DNA from: an uncultured Oscillospiraceae bacterium
Lineage (GTDB): Bacteria; Bacillota; Clostridia; Oscillospirales; Oscillospiraceae
DNA: 49,610 bases
Assembly: GCA_934659445.1 (NCBI GenBank)
Contig: CAKUHV010000002.1
Span: 1 to 49,610 of the forward strand
Direction: 5' to 3'
A model generated the notes under the pieces. The model worked only from the letters and a program-made list of their open reading frames with translations, did not search any database and had not been told where the DNA came from. How positions within the stretch are numbered: the first letter of the stretch is position 1; each line of letters begins with the position of its first letter. The position numbers and the translations under genes were made by a program. Shown here one piece after another: positions 7,998 through 17,813 of the stretch.

Positions 7998-9155
7998 TCA
8001 ATCCTGGTCCTGCTCCCCGACCTCCGCCTCGGTCTCGGCGGCGGGCGCCTCCTCGTCCTCAATGGGGGCGGAGGCGGGCTTGATGTCGATCTTATAGCCG
8101 GTGAGCTTGGCGGCCAGACGGGCGTTCTGCCCCTCCTTGCCGATGGCAAGGGACAGCTGATCGTCGGGCACCACCACCCGGCAGCTCTTGCCGTCGGGCA
8201 GCTCATCCACACTGACCACATCGGCGGGGGACAGGGCGGCGGCAATATACTCCGCCGGGTCCTCGGAGAACTTGATGATGTCCATCTTCTCGCCCTTCAG
8301 CTCCTCCACAATGGCGTTCACACGCTGACCGCGGGGGCCGACGCAGGCGCCGATGGGGTCCACATTGGGGTCGGCAGACCAGACGGCCAGCTTGGTGCGG
8401 CTGCCGGCCTCTCGGGCGACGGAGCGGATCTCCACCGTGCCGTCATAGATCTCGGGCACCTCCAGCTCGAACAGGCGCTTGACCAGACCGGGGTGGGTGC
8501 GGGAGATGAGCACCTGGGGCCCCTTGGTAGCCTTGCGGACCTCTACCACGTAGACGCGCAGACGCTGGCCCTCGGTATAGTGCTCGCCCTTCACCTGCTC
8601 GTTGGAGCCCAGATAGGCGTCGGTCACCTGACCGCCGGCGGAGATGCGCAGCACAACGGCGCCGCTGCGGGGGTCGATGCGGGTGACGATGCCGGTGAGC
8701 AGCTCGTGCTCCTTGGAGCAGAACTGGTCATAGACCATGTCCTGCTCGGCCTCGCGGATACCCTGAATGATCACCTGACGGGCGGTCTGGGCGGCGATGC
8801 GGCCGAAGCTTCTGGGCTTGATCTCCATGCGGATCACGTCGCCCAGCTGGGCCTGCGGCAGGGACATACGGGCCTCGTCCAGTGAGATCTCCGTTCCCGG
8901 ATTGTCCACCGTCTCCACCACGTCCTTTTTCAGGAACATGCGCACGGTGCAGGTGTCGGGGTCGGCCTCTACCACCAGATTGTCGCCCACGCCCTCGTGG
9001 TCCCGGCGATAGGCGGCCAGCAGAGCCTGGGTGATCTTTTCCATCATGTAGCCCGGCTTGATGCCCTTCTCCTGCTCGATCTGCGCGATGGCGGCGAAGA
9101 ACTCCTTGCCGTCCAGCTCGGTGTTGTTGACCTTTTTGGTTACTCTCTTAGCCAC
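7998..9155 (-). CDS. nusA: Transcription termination/antitermination factor NusA
   Basis: 385 residues. The N-terminal RNA polymerase-binding domain (1-125) is followed by an S1 domain (about 130-200), two KH domains (KLAVWSADPNVDPIGACVGPRGQRVNAI and LSLAIGKEGQNARLAAKLTG, with the GxxG loops GPRG and GKEG) and a short acidic tail. It lacks the extra C-terminal repeats of enteric NusA, as usual in Firmicutes. The start is GTG 9155 with AGGAGGA upstream. NusA slows polymerase and strengthens hairpin terminators, which matters here because a terminator-like hairpin lies in the leader of its own operon. Confidence 0.97.
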   Translation of the reverse strand: MAKRVTKKVNNTELDGKEFFAAIAQIEQEKGIKPGYMMEKITQALLAAYRRDHEGVGDNLVVEADPDTCTVRMFLKKDVVETVDNPGTEISLDEARMSLPQAQLGDVIRMEIKPRSFGRIAAQTARQVIIQGIREAEQDMVYDQFCSKEHELLTGIVTRIDPRSGAVVLRISAGGQVTDAYLGSNEQVKGEHYTEGQRLRVYVVEVRKATKGPQVLISRTHPGLVKRLFELEVPEIYDGTVEIRSVAREAGSRTKLAVWSADPNVDPIGACVGPRGQRVNAIVEELKGEKMDIIKFSEDPAEYIAAALSPADVVSVDELPDGKSCRVVVPDDQLSLAIGKEGQNARLAAKLTGYKIDIKPASAPIEDEEAPAAETEAEVGEQDQD

Positions 9156-9178
9156 GATATTCTCCTCCTAAGACGCGC

Positions 9179-9634
9179 TCAGAACCGGGGATACAGCCGG
9201 ACCAGAGCCACTTCTTTTTTCTCAAACGTAATGGGGACCTCCCCCACGGTGATGGTGATGTTTCCGTCGTCATAGGCCAGCAGAGGGCCGACGAACTCCT
9301 TGCGGCCCTCCCGGGGGCGGTAGAGCTTGACCTCTGTCTCCTGTCCCAGACAGGCGGCAAAGTGCTCCGCCGTGCGCAGCACCCGGTCGCACCCTGCGGA
9401 GGACACCTCGAAGGTGTAGCTGCCCGGAATGGGATCGGCCTCGTCCAGCTTGTCGGACAGGGGGCGGGAGACGGCCTCGCAGTCCTCGATGGATACGCCG
9501 CCCTCCTTGTCGATATAGACCCGCAGATACCACTCGCCGGCCTCTTTGATGTATTCCACATCCCAAAGGGTGCAGCCTGCGGCCTGCACATAGGGCAGGG
9601 CAAGCTGGGTCACAGTGTCGGTTACCTTTGCCAT
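9179..9634 (-). CDS. rimP: Ribosome maturation factor RimP
   Basis: 151 residues from ATG 9634, which has AGGAGG six bases upstream. The open frame continues 23 codons further, but that stretch is the leader containing the attenuator-like hairpin. RimP helps 30S assembly. The signature is clear: WDVEYIKEAGEWYLRVYIDKEGGVSIEDCEAVSR, then FEVSSAGCDRVLR, where most relatives have SSPGLDRPL, and a C-terminal Sm-like barrel. First gene of rimP-nusA-ylxR-ylxQ-infB. Confidence 0.94.
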   Translation of the reverse strand: MAKVTDTVTQLALPYVQAAGCTLWDVEYIKEAGEWYLRVYIDKEGGVSIEDCEAVSRPLSDKLDEADPIPGSYTFEVSSAGCDRVLRTAEHFAACLGQETEVKLYRPREGRKEFVGPLLAYDDGNITITVGEVPITFEKKEVALVRLYPRF

Positions 9635-9672
9635 AGGCGTCCTCCTGTCCCGGAAAAAGCGTTCAGTCAAGT

Positions 9673-9699
9673 AAAAAGAGCGGAACCGAAGCTCCACTC
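9673..9699 (-). terminator. Leader terminator/attenuator of the rimP-nusA operon
   Basis: On the minus strand, about 24-50 bases after the predicted transcription start, a 9-bp stem capped by a C(UUCG)G tetraloop is followed directly by five U residues. This is a textbook intrinsic terminator placed before the first gene, about 25 bases upstream of the rimP ribosome site. No competing antiterminator stem is obvious. Confidence 0.72.
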
Positions 9700-9728
9700 T
9701 CATCCAATCCTACCATGATCACACTGCT

Positions 9729-9757
9729 ACTATACCATAAGAAAAAGGAAAACGCAA
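9729..9757 (-). promoter_or_regulatory. Sigma-A promoter of the rimP-infB operon
   Basis: On the minus strand: -35 TTGCGT (9752-9757), 17 bases, -10 TATAGT (9729-9734). The predicted start is near 9722. Confidence 0.78.
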
Positions 9758-9820
9758 GGGGAACATGGGATTTTTTTCAAAGCAGGTCCCGAAAAACCAA
9801 TACCCTTCAGTTAAGAACCT

Positions 9821-9925
9821 TGTCATTGCGAGCCAGTCCGCAGACTGGCGTGGCAATCCGCTCTCTCAAATCTTTTGGATACGGATTCCCGAGGCAGTGA
9901 CATCGGTCACTGCCTCGGAATGACA
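9821..9925. repeat. Palindromic intergenic repeat element (105 bp)
   Basis: The ends are inverted copies, TGTCATTGCGAG (9821-9832) and CTCGGAATGACA (9914-9925), matching at 11 of 12 positions. Inside are two perfect hairpins: a 6-bp stem at 9833-9848 and an 11-bp stem at 9891-9916 with an ATCG loop. The motif TCATTGCGAG...GTGGCAATCCG closely resembles a dispersed palindromic repeat found between genes in many unrelated bacteria. It carries no ORF and lies between the rimP promoter and the lipoprotein gene. Confidence 0.75.
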
Positions 9926-9989
9926 GGTTTCATTTCAGTTAAAGGCATTCCCCTGAAAACTTCCTGTTTTCCAGGACCTGCAAAGGCCG

Positions 9990-11012
9990 TCATTCCACGC
10001 CGAAGTAGAAGTCGTCATAGGGCAGACCGCCGCCGATGGCGTCGGGATCGGCCTGGAACAGGGACAGATAATAGTCCTCCGCCAGGTCTTTCATGTCCTG
10101 ACCGGCGGCAAAGGTGATGCCGCAGTGGGGCAGGGCGGCCAGCAGGACATCCCGGTTCGGATTGCTCCAGTAGTTCACCGCCGTGTCCGGGTCGCTCATG
10201 GCGGCGGCGGACTGCTCCATGCCGGACAGGAAGGCCTCCACTGCCTCGGGGTGGGCCTGGACGAACTCCGTCCGGGCCACGGCGCAGCCAGCTACGATCT
10301 GTCCCAGACTCAGATCGGCCCATTCCTCCCCCAGATCGGCCAGAAGGGTAAGGCTGCTGTCTGCAGCCATAGCCGCGGCGGCGTTGTAGGGATCCAGCAG
10401 ATAGACGTCTCCGTCCTGGCTGTCCTCGGGCTGGTAGTAGGGGCCGTAGCCGCCGTCAATGGTCACGTTCTTGTCGGGATCCAGGCCGTTTTCCACCAGC
10501 ATGTGGCGCAGAATGGTGATCTGGTCCATATCACCGAAATCGGCATGGATGGTTCGCCCCTTGAGCTCCTCCCAGGAGGAGATGCTCGCCCCCTTGACCA
10601 GCAGTTGGGGGCCGCACAGGTTAGTGACGGCCAGCATCTGATACTCACCGCTGCTTTGCTGATACAGCCGGGCGGCCTGGCCCGCGGGCATGAGGACGAT
10701 GGCGTTGCCCTCGAAGCCGCTGCTGCTCAGCAGATACTCACCGCCGCCGCCGTTGGCGGGGGCGTCCGGCTGGCCGTACTGCTGCTCGATGCTCTCCCGC
10801 AGCTGCTGGGAGGCCACGAAGGTGGACATGGTGGTGTAGTACAGGGCGTACAGCGCGTCCTTGGGGTCGGGGCAGGAGGTATCGGGGTCGCCGGAGGTGC
10901 TGCCCGAGGTGCTTCCGCCGCCGGAGGAGGAGCCGCCCGGGTCCTTTTTGCCGCAGGCGGACAGGGACAGGAGCATGGCACCGGCCAGAAGCAGAGCAAG
11001 AAAACGTTTCAT
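9990..11012 (-). CDS. Substrate-binding lipoprotein, ABC/SsuA-NMT1-like
   Basis: 340 residues. The N-terminus is a lipoprotein signal peptide with lipobox LSAC and Cys20, then a Gly/Ser/Thr linker. The body resembles periplasmic binding proteins of the SsuA/NMT1 type: LCGPQLLVKGASISSWEELKGRTIH, HMLVENGLDPDKNVTI, VAGCAVARTEFVQAHPEAVEAFL. Such proteins usually bind sulfonates, thiamine precursors or similar organics and work with a permease and an ATPase, but none is next to it. ATG 11012 is set by AAGGAG; the frame upstream is not signal-like. It lies 44 bases after the fumarase beta gene, so it is probably cotranscribed with it. The ligand is unknown. Confidence 0.75.
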   Translation of the reverse strand: MKRFLALLLAGAMLLSLSACGKKDPGGSSSGGGSTSGSTSGDPDTSCPDPKDALYALYYTTMSTFVASQQLRESIEQQYGQPDAPANGGGGEYLLSSSGFEGNAIVLMPAGQAARLYQQSSGEYQMLAVTNLCGPQLLVKGASISSWEELKGRTIHADFGDMDQITILRHMLVENGLDPDKNVTIDGGYGPYYQPEDSQDGDVYLLDPYNAAAAMAADSSLTLLADLGEEWADLSLGQIVAGCAVARTEFVQAHPEAVEAFLSGMEQSAAAMSDPDTAVNYWSNPNRDVLLAALPHCGITFAAGQDMKDLAEDYYLSLFQADPDAIGGGLPYDDFYFGVE

Positions 11013-11056
11013 AGGGTACTCCTTTCCGGGGGCAGGGCCCCCGCGGGTGGGAAAAA

Positions 11057-11611
11057 TCACAGACTGCCGAGGTAGGCGGCGGGGCCGCTCTGATACAGAT
11101 CGCCCCCGTGGGCGTCTAAAATGACTGTAAGGGGGAAGTTCTCCACCGTCAGGCGGCGCACCGCCTCACAGCCCAGGTCCTCCCAGCAGATGACCTCCAG
11201 CTCCTTCACGCTGGCGGCCATCAGGGCGCCGGCACCCCCAAGAGCGGCCAGATAGACCGCCCCGTTGCGCACCACGGCGTCCTTCACCGCCTGATCCCTT
11301 GCCCCCTTGCCGATCATAATGGTCTGACCCAGGTCCAGCAGGCGGGGGGAGTAGGCATCCATACGGCCGCTGGTGGTAGGCCCGGCGGAGCCGATGATCT
11401 GTCCCGGACGCTCCGGAGTGGGCCCTACGTAGTAGATTGCGGAGCCCTCCACGGGGAAGGGCAGGGGCTCGCCCGCATCCAACAGCTCCATCATTCGCTT
11501 ATGGGCGGCGTCACGGGCGGTATAGACGGTACCGGACAGCAGAACGGTGTCTCCGGCACGGAGAGGAGCCAGCTGTTCCCGGGTCACAGGGGTAGTCAGA
11601 GTGTATTGCAT
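11057..11611 (-). CDS. Class I fumarate hydratase, beta subunit
   Basis: 184 residues. In two-subunit class I (iron-sulfur) fumarases and tartrate dehydratases this C-terminal subunit completes the active site with the alpha subunit. Family motifs: LRAGDTVLLSGTVYTARDAAHKRM, YYVGPTPERPGQIIGSAGPTTSGRMD and GKGARDQAVKDAVVRNGAVYLAALGGAGAL. ATG 11611 has GGAGG upstream; the frame upstream of it is the end of the alpha gene. Tartrate and fumarate enzymes cannot be separated by eye, but a lone pair without a tartrate regulator favours fumarase. Confidence 0.88.
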   Translation of the reverse strand: MQYTLTTPVTREQLAPLRAGDTVLLSGTVYTARDAAHKRMMELLDAGEPLPFPVEGSAIYYVGPTPERPGQIIGSAGPTTSGRMDAYSPRLLDLGQTIMIGKGARDQAVKDAVVRNGAVYLAALGGAGALMAASVKELEVICWEDLGCEAVRRLTVENFPLTVILDAHGGDLYQSGPAAYLGSL

Positions 11612-11624
11612 CTTGCTCTCCTCC

Positions 11625-12464
11625 TTACAGCTGGGCACTGGCCCGACGGGTGACATGGCAGCTTACATTCACGGCCACGGGCAGTCCGGCCACATGGGTG
11701 GGAGCTGTCTCGATGGACAGCCCAAGACAGGTGGTTCTGCCGCCGAAGCCCTGGGGGCCAATGCCCAGAGCGTTGATCTCCTTCAGCAGGTCCTGCTCCA
11801 GGGCGGCGTAGAAGGGGTCGGGGTTAGGCAGGTCGATAGGCCGCAGCAGGGCGTGCTTGGCCAAACCGGCCACCTTGTCGAAGCTGCCGCCGATGCCGAT
11901 GCCCAGAATGATGGGGGGGCAGGGATTGGGACCGGCCAGACGCACGGTCTCCACCACGAAGCGTTTGACACCCTCCACGCCGTCAGCAGGTTTGAGCATG
12001 GCCAGGCGGCTCATATTTTCGCTGCCGAAGCCCTTGGGGGCCACGGTGATGTGAAAGCCGTCCCCGGGCACCAGGTGCAGGGTGATGGCGGCAGGGGTAT
12101 TGTCCCCGGTGTTCACCCGGCGCAGGGGATCGCCCACGATGGATTTGCGCAGATAGCCCTCGCCGTAGCCCCGGCGGACTCCCTCGTGGACGGCCTGCTC
12201 AAAGTCACCCTCAATATGGACATCCTGGCCCAGCTCCACAAAGACGCAGGCCATGCCTGTGTCCTGACAGATGGGCAGCTGCCGCTGCCCGGCCAGTTCC
12301 ATGTTGTCCCACAGCAGGTCAAGGGTGGTCTTCGCCAGGGGCCATGGCTCATCCCGGCGGCAGCGGGCCAGAGCGGCGGACACATCCTCCGGCAGCGTCT
12401 GGTTAGCCTGAATGCACAGCGCGGCGACGGTATCGCTGATGGCGGAAGCGGTGACAGTGCGCAT
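11625..12464 (-). CDS. Class I fumarate hydratase, alpha subunit
   Basis: 279 residues. It interconverts fumarate and malate with an oxygen-sensitive [4Fe-4S] cluster, fitting a strict anaerobe. The three expected cluster cysteines are visible: ICQDTGMACVFVELG, GPNPCPPIILGIGIGG and GGRTTCLGLSIE. The substrate region RVNTGDNTPAAITLHLVPGD is also clear. It begins 17 bases downstream of a strong promoter start and is followed by the beta subunit after a 13-base gap. Confidence 0.9.
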   Translation of the reverse strand: MRTVTASAISDTVAALCIQANQTLPEDVSAALARCRRDEPWPLAKTTLDLLWDNMELAGQRQLPICQDTGMACVFVELGQDVHIEGDFEQAVHEGVRRGYGEGYLRKSIVGDPLRRVNTGDNTPAAITLHLVPGDGFHITVAPKGFGSENMSRLAMLKPADGVEGVKRFVVETVRLAGPNPCPPIILGIGIGGSFDKVAGLAKHALLRPIDLPNPDPFYAALEQDLLKEINALGIGPQGFGGRTTCLGLSIETAPTHVAGLPVAVNVSCHVTRRASAQL

Positions 12465-12487
12465 AAAATCCCTCTTTTCTTTGGCCC

Positions 12488-12516
12488 ATCATACCAGATT
12501 TCCCATGGTCTTTCAA
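12488..12516 (-). promoter_or_regulatory. Sigma-A promoter of the fumarase operon
   Basis: On the minus strand: -35 TTGAAA (12511-12516), 17 bases, -10 TATGAT (12488-12493). The predicted start near 12481 gives a very short leader, leaving room only for the ribosome site. Confidence 0.75.
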
Positions 12517-12552
12517 GAAATATTCTGTGAACGGCGGGGAAGAGCAGGGCAT

Positions 12553-12580
12553 AAAAAGCAGCCCCGCCGAAAAGCGGGGC
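12553..12580 (-). terminator. Terminator of hppA
   Basis: A 7-bp GC stem (12561-12567 with 12574-12580), 6-base loop, followed on the minus strand by TGCTTTTTAT. Confidence 0.8.
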
Positions 12581-12594
12581 CGCGGGAGAAATGC

Positions 12595-14715
<2,121 letters not shown>

Positions 14716-14747
14716 AATAGAGCACTCCTTTTTTGCCTTCAAACGAA

Positions 14748-14777
14748 GTGGGGCTTTCGCTTATACGAAAGCCCCAC
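14748..14777 (-). promoter_or_regulatory. Leader hairpin of hppA
   Basis: A perfect 12-bp stem (14748-14759 with 14766-14777) around a 6-base loop lies in the untranslated leader of hppA, between its promoter and ribosome site. No T-run follows, so it is not a standard terminator; it may protect the transcript or affect translation. Confidence 0.55.
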
Positions 14778-14788
14778 ACGTTTAGGCG

Positions 14789-14830
14789 TGGCTTATGTTG
14801 TAATTTTAACACATAAGCCATGGATTGCAA
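14789..14830 (-). promoter_or_regulatory. hppA promoter overlapped by an inverted repeat
   Basis: On the minus strand: -35 TTGCAA (14825-14830), 16 bases, -10 TAAAAT (14803-14808). A perfect 10-bp inverted repeat (14789-14798 and 14811-14820, arms TGGCTTATGT and ACATAAGCCA) brackets the -10 box, a position typical of a repressor operator. Confidence 0.6.
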
Positions 14831-14922
14831 GTTAAAAAAGAGCAATAGGTGAAAAATTGTGCAAACCGCAAAAGATACAGGGTCGGAGTTCGTCAAAAAT
14901 GAATGAATTCAACCTAAAAATT

Positions 14923-16327
14923 TCATGTCCTGCGCCAGCCGCCCCGGCTGAACAGCACCAGCACGGGCATGATCTCCAGTCTGCCGATGACCATACAGGC
15001 GGAAAGCACCCCTTTTGACAGGGCGGACAGGGTGGAAAAGTTCCCGGCGGGCCCCACCAGGTCAAGTCCGGGACCCACATTGCTGACGCAGGTCAGGGCG
15101 GAAGTGAAGGATACGGAGAAGGAGACATCGTCCAGCGAGACCACCAGCGCACCGGCCAGGATGATGGCCAGGTAGCACCCGATGAAGGTCAGGGTGGAGC
15201 GCAGGGTGTCCTCGTCCACGGCCCGGCCCTCCAGCCGCACGGTCTCCACCAGATTGGGGTGGATGATGCGGTGCAGCTCCCGTCTTGTGCAGCGCAGCAG
15301 CAGCAGAATGCGGGAGCATTTCATGCCGCCGCCGGTGGAGCCGGCGCAGGCCCCGCAGAACATGAGCAGGATCAGCACCAGCTGGGAGAAGTGGGGCCAG
15401 AACAGCCAGTCGGTGGTGGCAAAGCCGGTGGTGGAGATGATGGAGGTCACCTGGAAAAAGGCGTACCGCAGGGCCTGGGGCAGGCTGGGGTACAGCCCGC
15501 GGATGTTCCACGCGATCAGAAGGGTGGCCCCGGCCACTACCAGCAGGAAGAAGCGCAGTTCGTCGCTCTTCAGGGCATCCCTCCACCGGCGGGTGAGCAC
15601 CAGGAAGTACAGGGCAAAGTTCACCGAGAACAGCAGTACAAAGACCGAGATGATCAGATCCACGGCCACGCTGCCATAGGCCCCTACGCTGGCGTTGCGG
15701 TTGGAAAAGCCGCCGGTGCCCGCGGAGGAGAAGGTGTGGATCATGGCGTCGTATAGGGGCATCCCTGCCAGCTTCAGGCAGATCAGCTCTGCCAGGGACA
15801 AGCCGCCATAAATGCTGTAAAGGATCTTGGAGGTTTGGGACTGCTTGGGCACCAGCTTGGAGAAGGTGGGGCCCGGGGACTCCGCCTGGGCCAGATAGTG
15901 GGAGGGGATGCCCAGAGCGGGCACCACGGCGGTGACCAGCACCAGGATGCCCATGCCCCCCAGCCAGTGGGTAAAGGCCCGCCAGAGCAGGATGCCGTGG
16001 GGGAGCGCTTCTATGTCCGTGAGGATGGTGGCACCGGTGGTGGTGAAGCCGGAGAAGGACTCGAATGCGCAGTCTATAAAGGAGGGAAAGTATCCCGACA
16101 GCCAGAAGGGCAGCGCTCCGCCCAGCCCAATGAGCAGCCAGATCAGCCCCACCGCAAAGAACCCCTCCCGGGCGTAGAAGCGCCGGTCGCGGGTGCGCAG
16201 AGCGGACAGTGCCAGTCCCGCCGCTCCCAGCCCGGTAAAGCAGAGCGGTGAGCAGGGGGGGCACCATGGCGGCGCACTCCACCAGCAGCACCCGGCCCAC
16301 CACCCGCAGGACAAGCTTGAAGTTCAT
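14923..16327 (-). pseudogene. trkH: TrkH/KtrB-type potassium transporter subunit, frameshifted near the N-terminus
   Basis: TrkH is the membrane pore that takes up K+ under control of the TrkA ring. The start is ATG 16327 (MNFKLVLRVVGRVLLVE), one base after the trkA stop and with GGAGG upstream. This frame stays TrkH-like only to about residue 32 and then loses homology; the rest of the protein (ALRTRDRRFYAREGFFAVG onward to the stop at 14923) is in another frame. The switch lies about 16220-16262, near a run of seven G. The remainder is complete, with the selectivity-loop segments SGFTTTGATIL, GTGGFSNRNAS, ISTTGFATTDW and CVSNVGPGLDLVGP. The spacer between the first span and FYAREG looks about 10 residues short. 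Either a real mutation or a sequence error. Confidence 0.85.
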
Positions 16328-16328
16328 A

Positions 16329-17714
16329 TCAGCCCTCCTGACCGGCCGCGGGGGCGGCAAGGAAGATGTCGTTGAGATCCAGGATCCCGCTGTTGCGGCT
16401 GACAAGGATCACGCTGTCCCCTGCCTGAAGGCGGGAGGAGCCCTCGGGGATGATGACCTCGTCCCCCCGGGCGATCACGGCGATGAGCACGCCCGGGCGC
16501 AGGTGCAGCTCCTTCAGGGGGGTGTTCAGCCCCCTTGTGGCGGGACTTACCGTAAACTCCATGGCCTCGGCCCCGCCGTTGGCGATGCGGTACAGGGCGT
16601 TCATCACGCTGCCCTGGGAGTTCTGCATCCCCCGCACCACCTGAAGGATATACTGGGCGGTGATCAGCTTGGGGGAGATGACGCTGTCCAGTCCGATGGA
16701 CTGGGCGATACCCACATAGTTCTGTTCGTTGGATTTGGCGATCACCTTGGCCACCCCCTGCTGAAGGGCGTAGAGAGAGACGATCAGGTTGTCCTCGTCC
16801 CGGTCGGTCAGGGCCACGAAGGCGTCGGAGGCGGACAGCCGCTCCGACTCCAGCAGCTGCTGGTCGCTGCTCTCCCCCTGAATGACCATGCACCGGGGCA
16901 GCTGTTCGCTGATCAGGCGGCAGCGGTCGGCGTCCCGCTCCAGGATCTTTACCTGCACCCGGGTGCGCTCCAGCAGCTGGGCCAGATAGAGGGAGATCTT
17001 GCCGCCCCCGGCGATGAACACGCTGCTGACCTTGGGGGTGTAGCGGCCCAGAGTGCGGAAAAACTGATCCAGGCTGCCCGGACGGCCGACGAGATACAGC
17101 TTGTCCCCAGCCCGGGGCACAAAGGCGCCGTTGGGGATGATCACCCCATCGTCCCGCTGGGCGGCGCAGAACAGCAGAGACAGCTTTTTCACCCGGTCGG
17201 ACAGCTCGCGCAGGGGCTTGCCCACCAGAAAGTCCCCCTCCTGCAGGCGGAAGCCCATCAGCTCCACCCTGCCACGGCAGAAGCTGTCGATATTGGCGGC
17301 GGCGGGGAAGCGCAGCAGACGGGAGATCTCGGCGGCGGTGGCGCTCTCCGGGTTGATGATCAGGTCGATGCCAAGATCCCGCTGAAGCGAGCCAAGACCG
17401 TCGGCGTACTCCGGGTCGCGGATGCGGGCGATGGTATATCCCGCGCCGATGTTTTTGGCCATCAGGCAGCACACCATGTTGATCTCGTCAGAGTCGGTGG
17501 CGGCTACCAGAACGTCGGCGGAGGCAGCTCCCGCTTCCCGCAGGCAGGCGACGGAAACGCCGCTGCCCCGCACCGTCATGAGATCCAGAGTATCGGACAC
17601 CTTTTTCAGTGCCTCCTCCTTCCGGTCCAGAACGGTGATGTCGTGCTTTTCCCGGACAAGCTGCTCGGCCAGAGTATAGCCCACCTTGCCGCTGCCAACG
17701 ATAATGATCTTCAA
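16329..17714 (-). CDS. trkA: TrkA potassium-channel regulatory subunit
   Basis: 461 residues with two RCK units. Each has an N-terminal nucleotide-binding fold and a C-terminal ligand domain: IIIVGSGKVGYTLAEQL with Asp in TVLDRKEE in the first, and SVFIAGGGKISLYLAQLL with ILERDADRC in the second. TrkA binds NAD(H) or adenine nucleotides and gates TrkH. The start is most likely TTG 17714, because AGGTG precedes it at good spacing and the sequence MKIIIVGSGK is the usual family start; the open frame upstream has no homology. It is immediately followed by trkH. Confidence 0.92.
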   Translation of the reverse strand: MKIIIVGSGKVGYTLAEQLVREKHDITVLDRKEEALKKVSDTLDLMTVRGSGVSVACLREAGAASADVLVAATDSDEINMVCCLMAKNIGAGYTIARIRDPEYADGLGSLQRDLGIDLIINPESATAAEISRLLRFPAAANIDSFCRGRVELMGFRLQEGDFLVGKPLRELSDRVKKLSLLFCAAQRDDGVIIPNGAFVPRAGDKLYLVGRPGSLDQFFRTLGRYTPKVSSVFIAGGGKISLYLAQLLERTRVQVKILERDADRCRLISEQLPRCMVIQGESSDQQLLESERLSASDAFVALTDRDEDNLIVSLYALQQGVAKVIAKSNEQNYVGIAQSIGLDSVISPKLITAQYILQVVRGMQNSQGSVMNALYRIANGGAEAMEFTVSPATRGLNTPLKELHLRPGVLIAVIARGDEVIIPEGSSRLQAGDSVILVSRNSGILDLNDIFLAAPAAGQEG

Positions 17715-17766
17715 AAAAACACCTGCTTTCTGTCTGCGGCGGTCAGGCCGCAGGGATGGGGATGTG

Positions 17767-17804
17767 GAGAAAACGCCCCGCCGCATGAAAACGGCAGGGC
17801 GTTT
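17767..17804 (-). terminator. Terminator after the secreted VHPE-domain protein
   Basis: A 13-bp stem with one G-U pair (17771-17783 with 17792-17804) and an 8-base loop, followed on the minus strand by TTTTCTCC (stem arms AAACGCC...). It separates this gene from trkA. Confidence 0.75.
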
Positions 17805-17813
17805 GATCCGGGG

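Larger units (their letters stand above)
9635..9989. other. Gene-free region upstream of rimP
   Basis: 355 bases without a gene. From right to left it holds the weak, bulged hairpin that probably ends the lipoprotein transcript (about 9940-9975), the palindromic repeat element, the rimP-nusA promoter and the leader hairpin. Confidence 0.7.
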
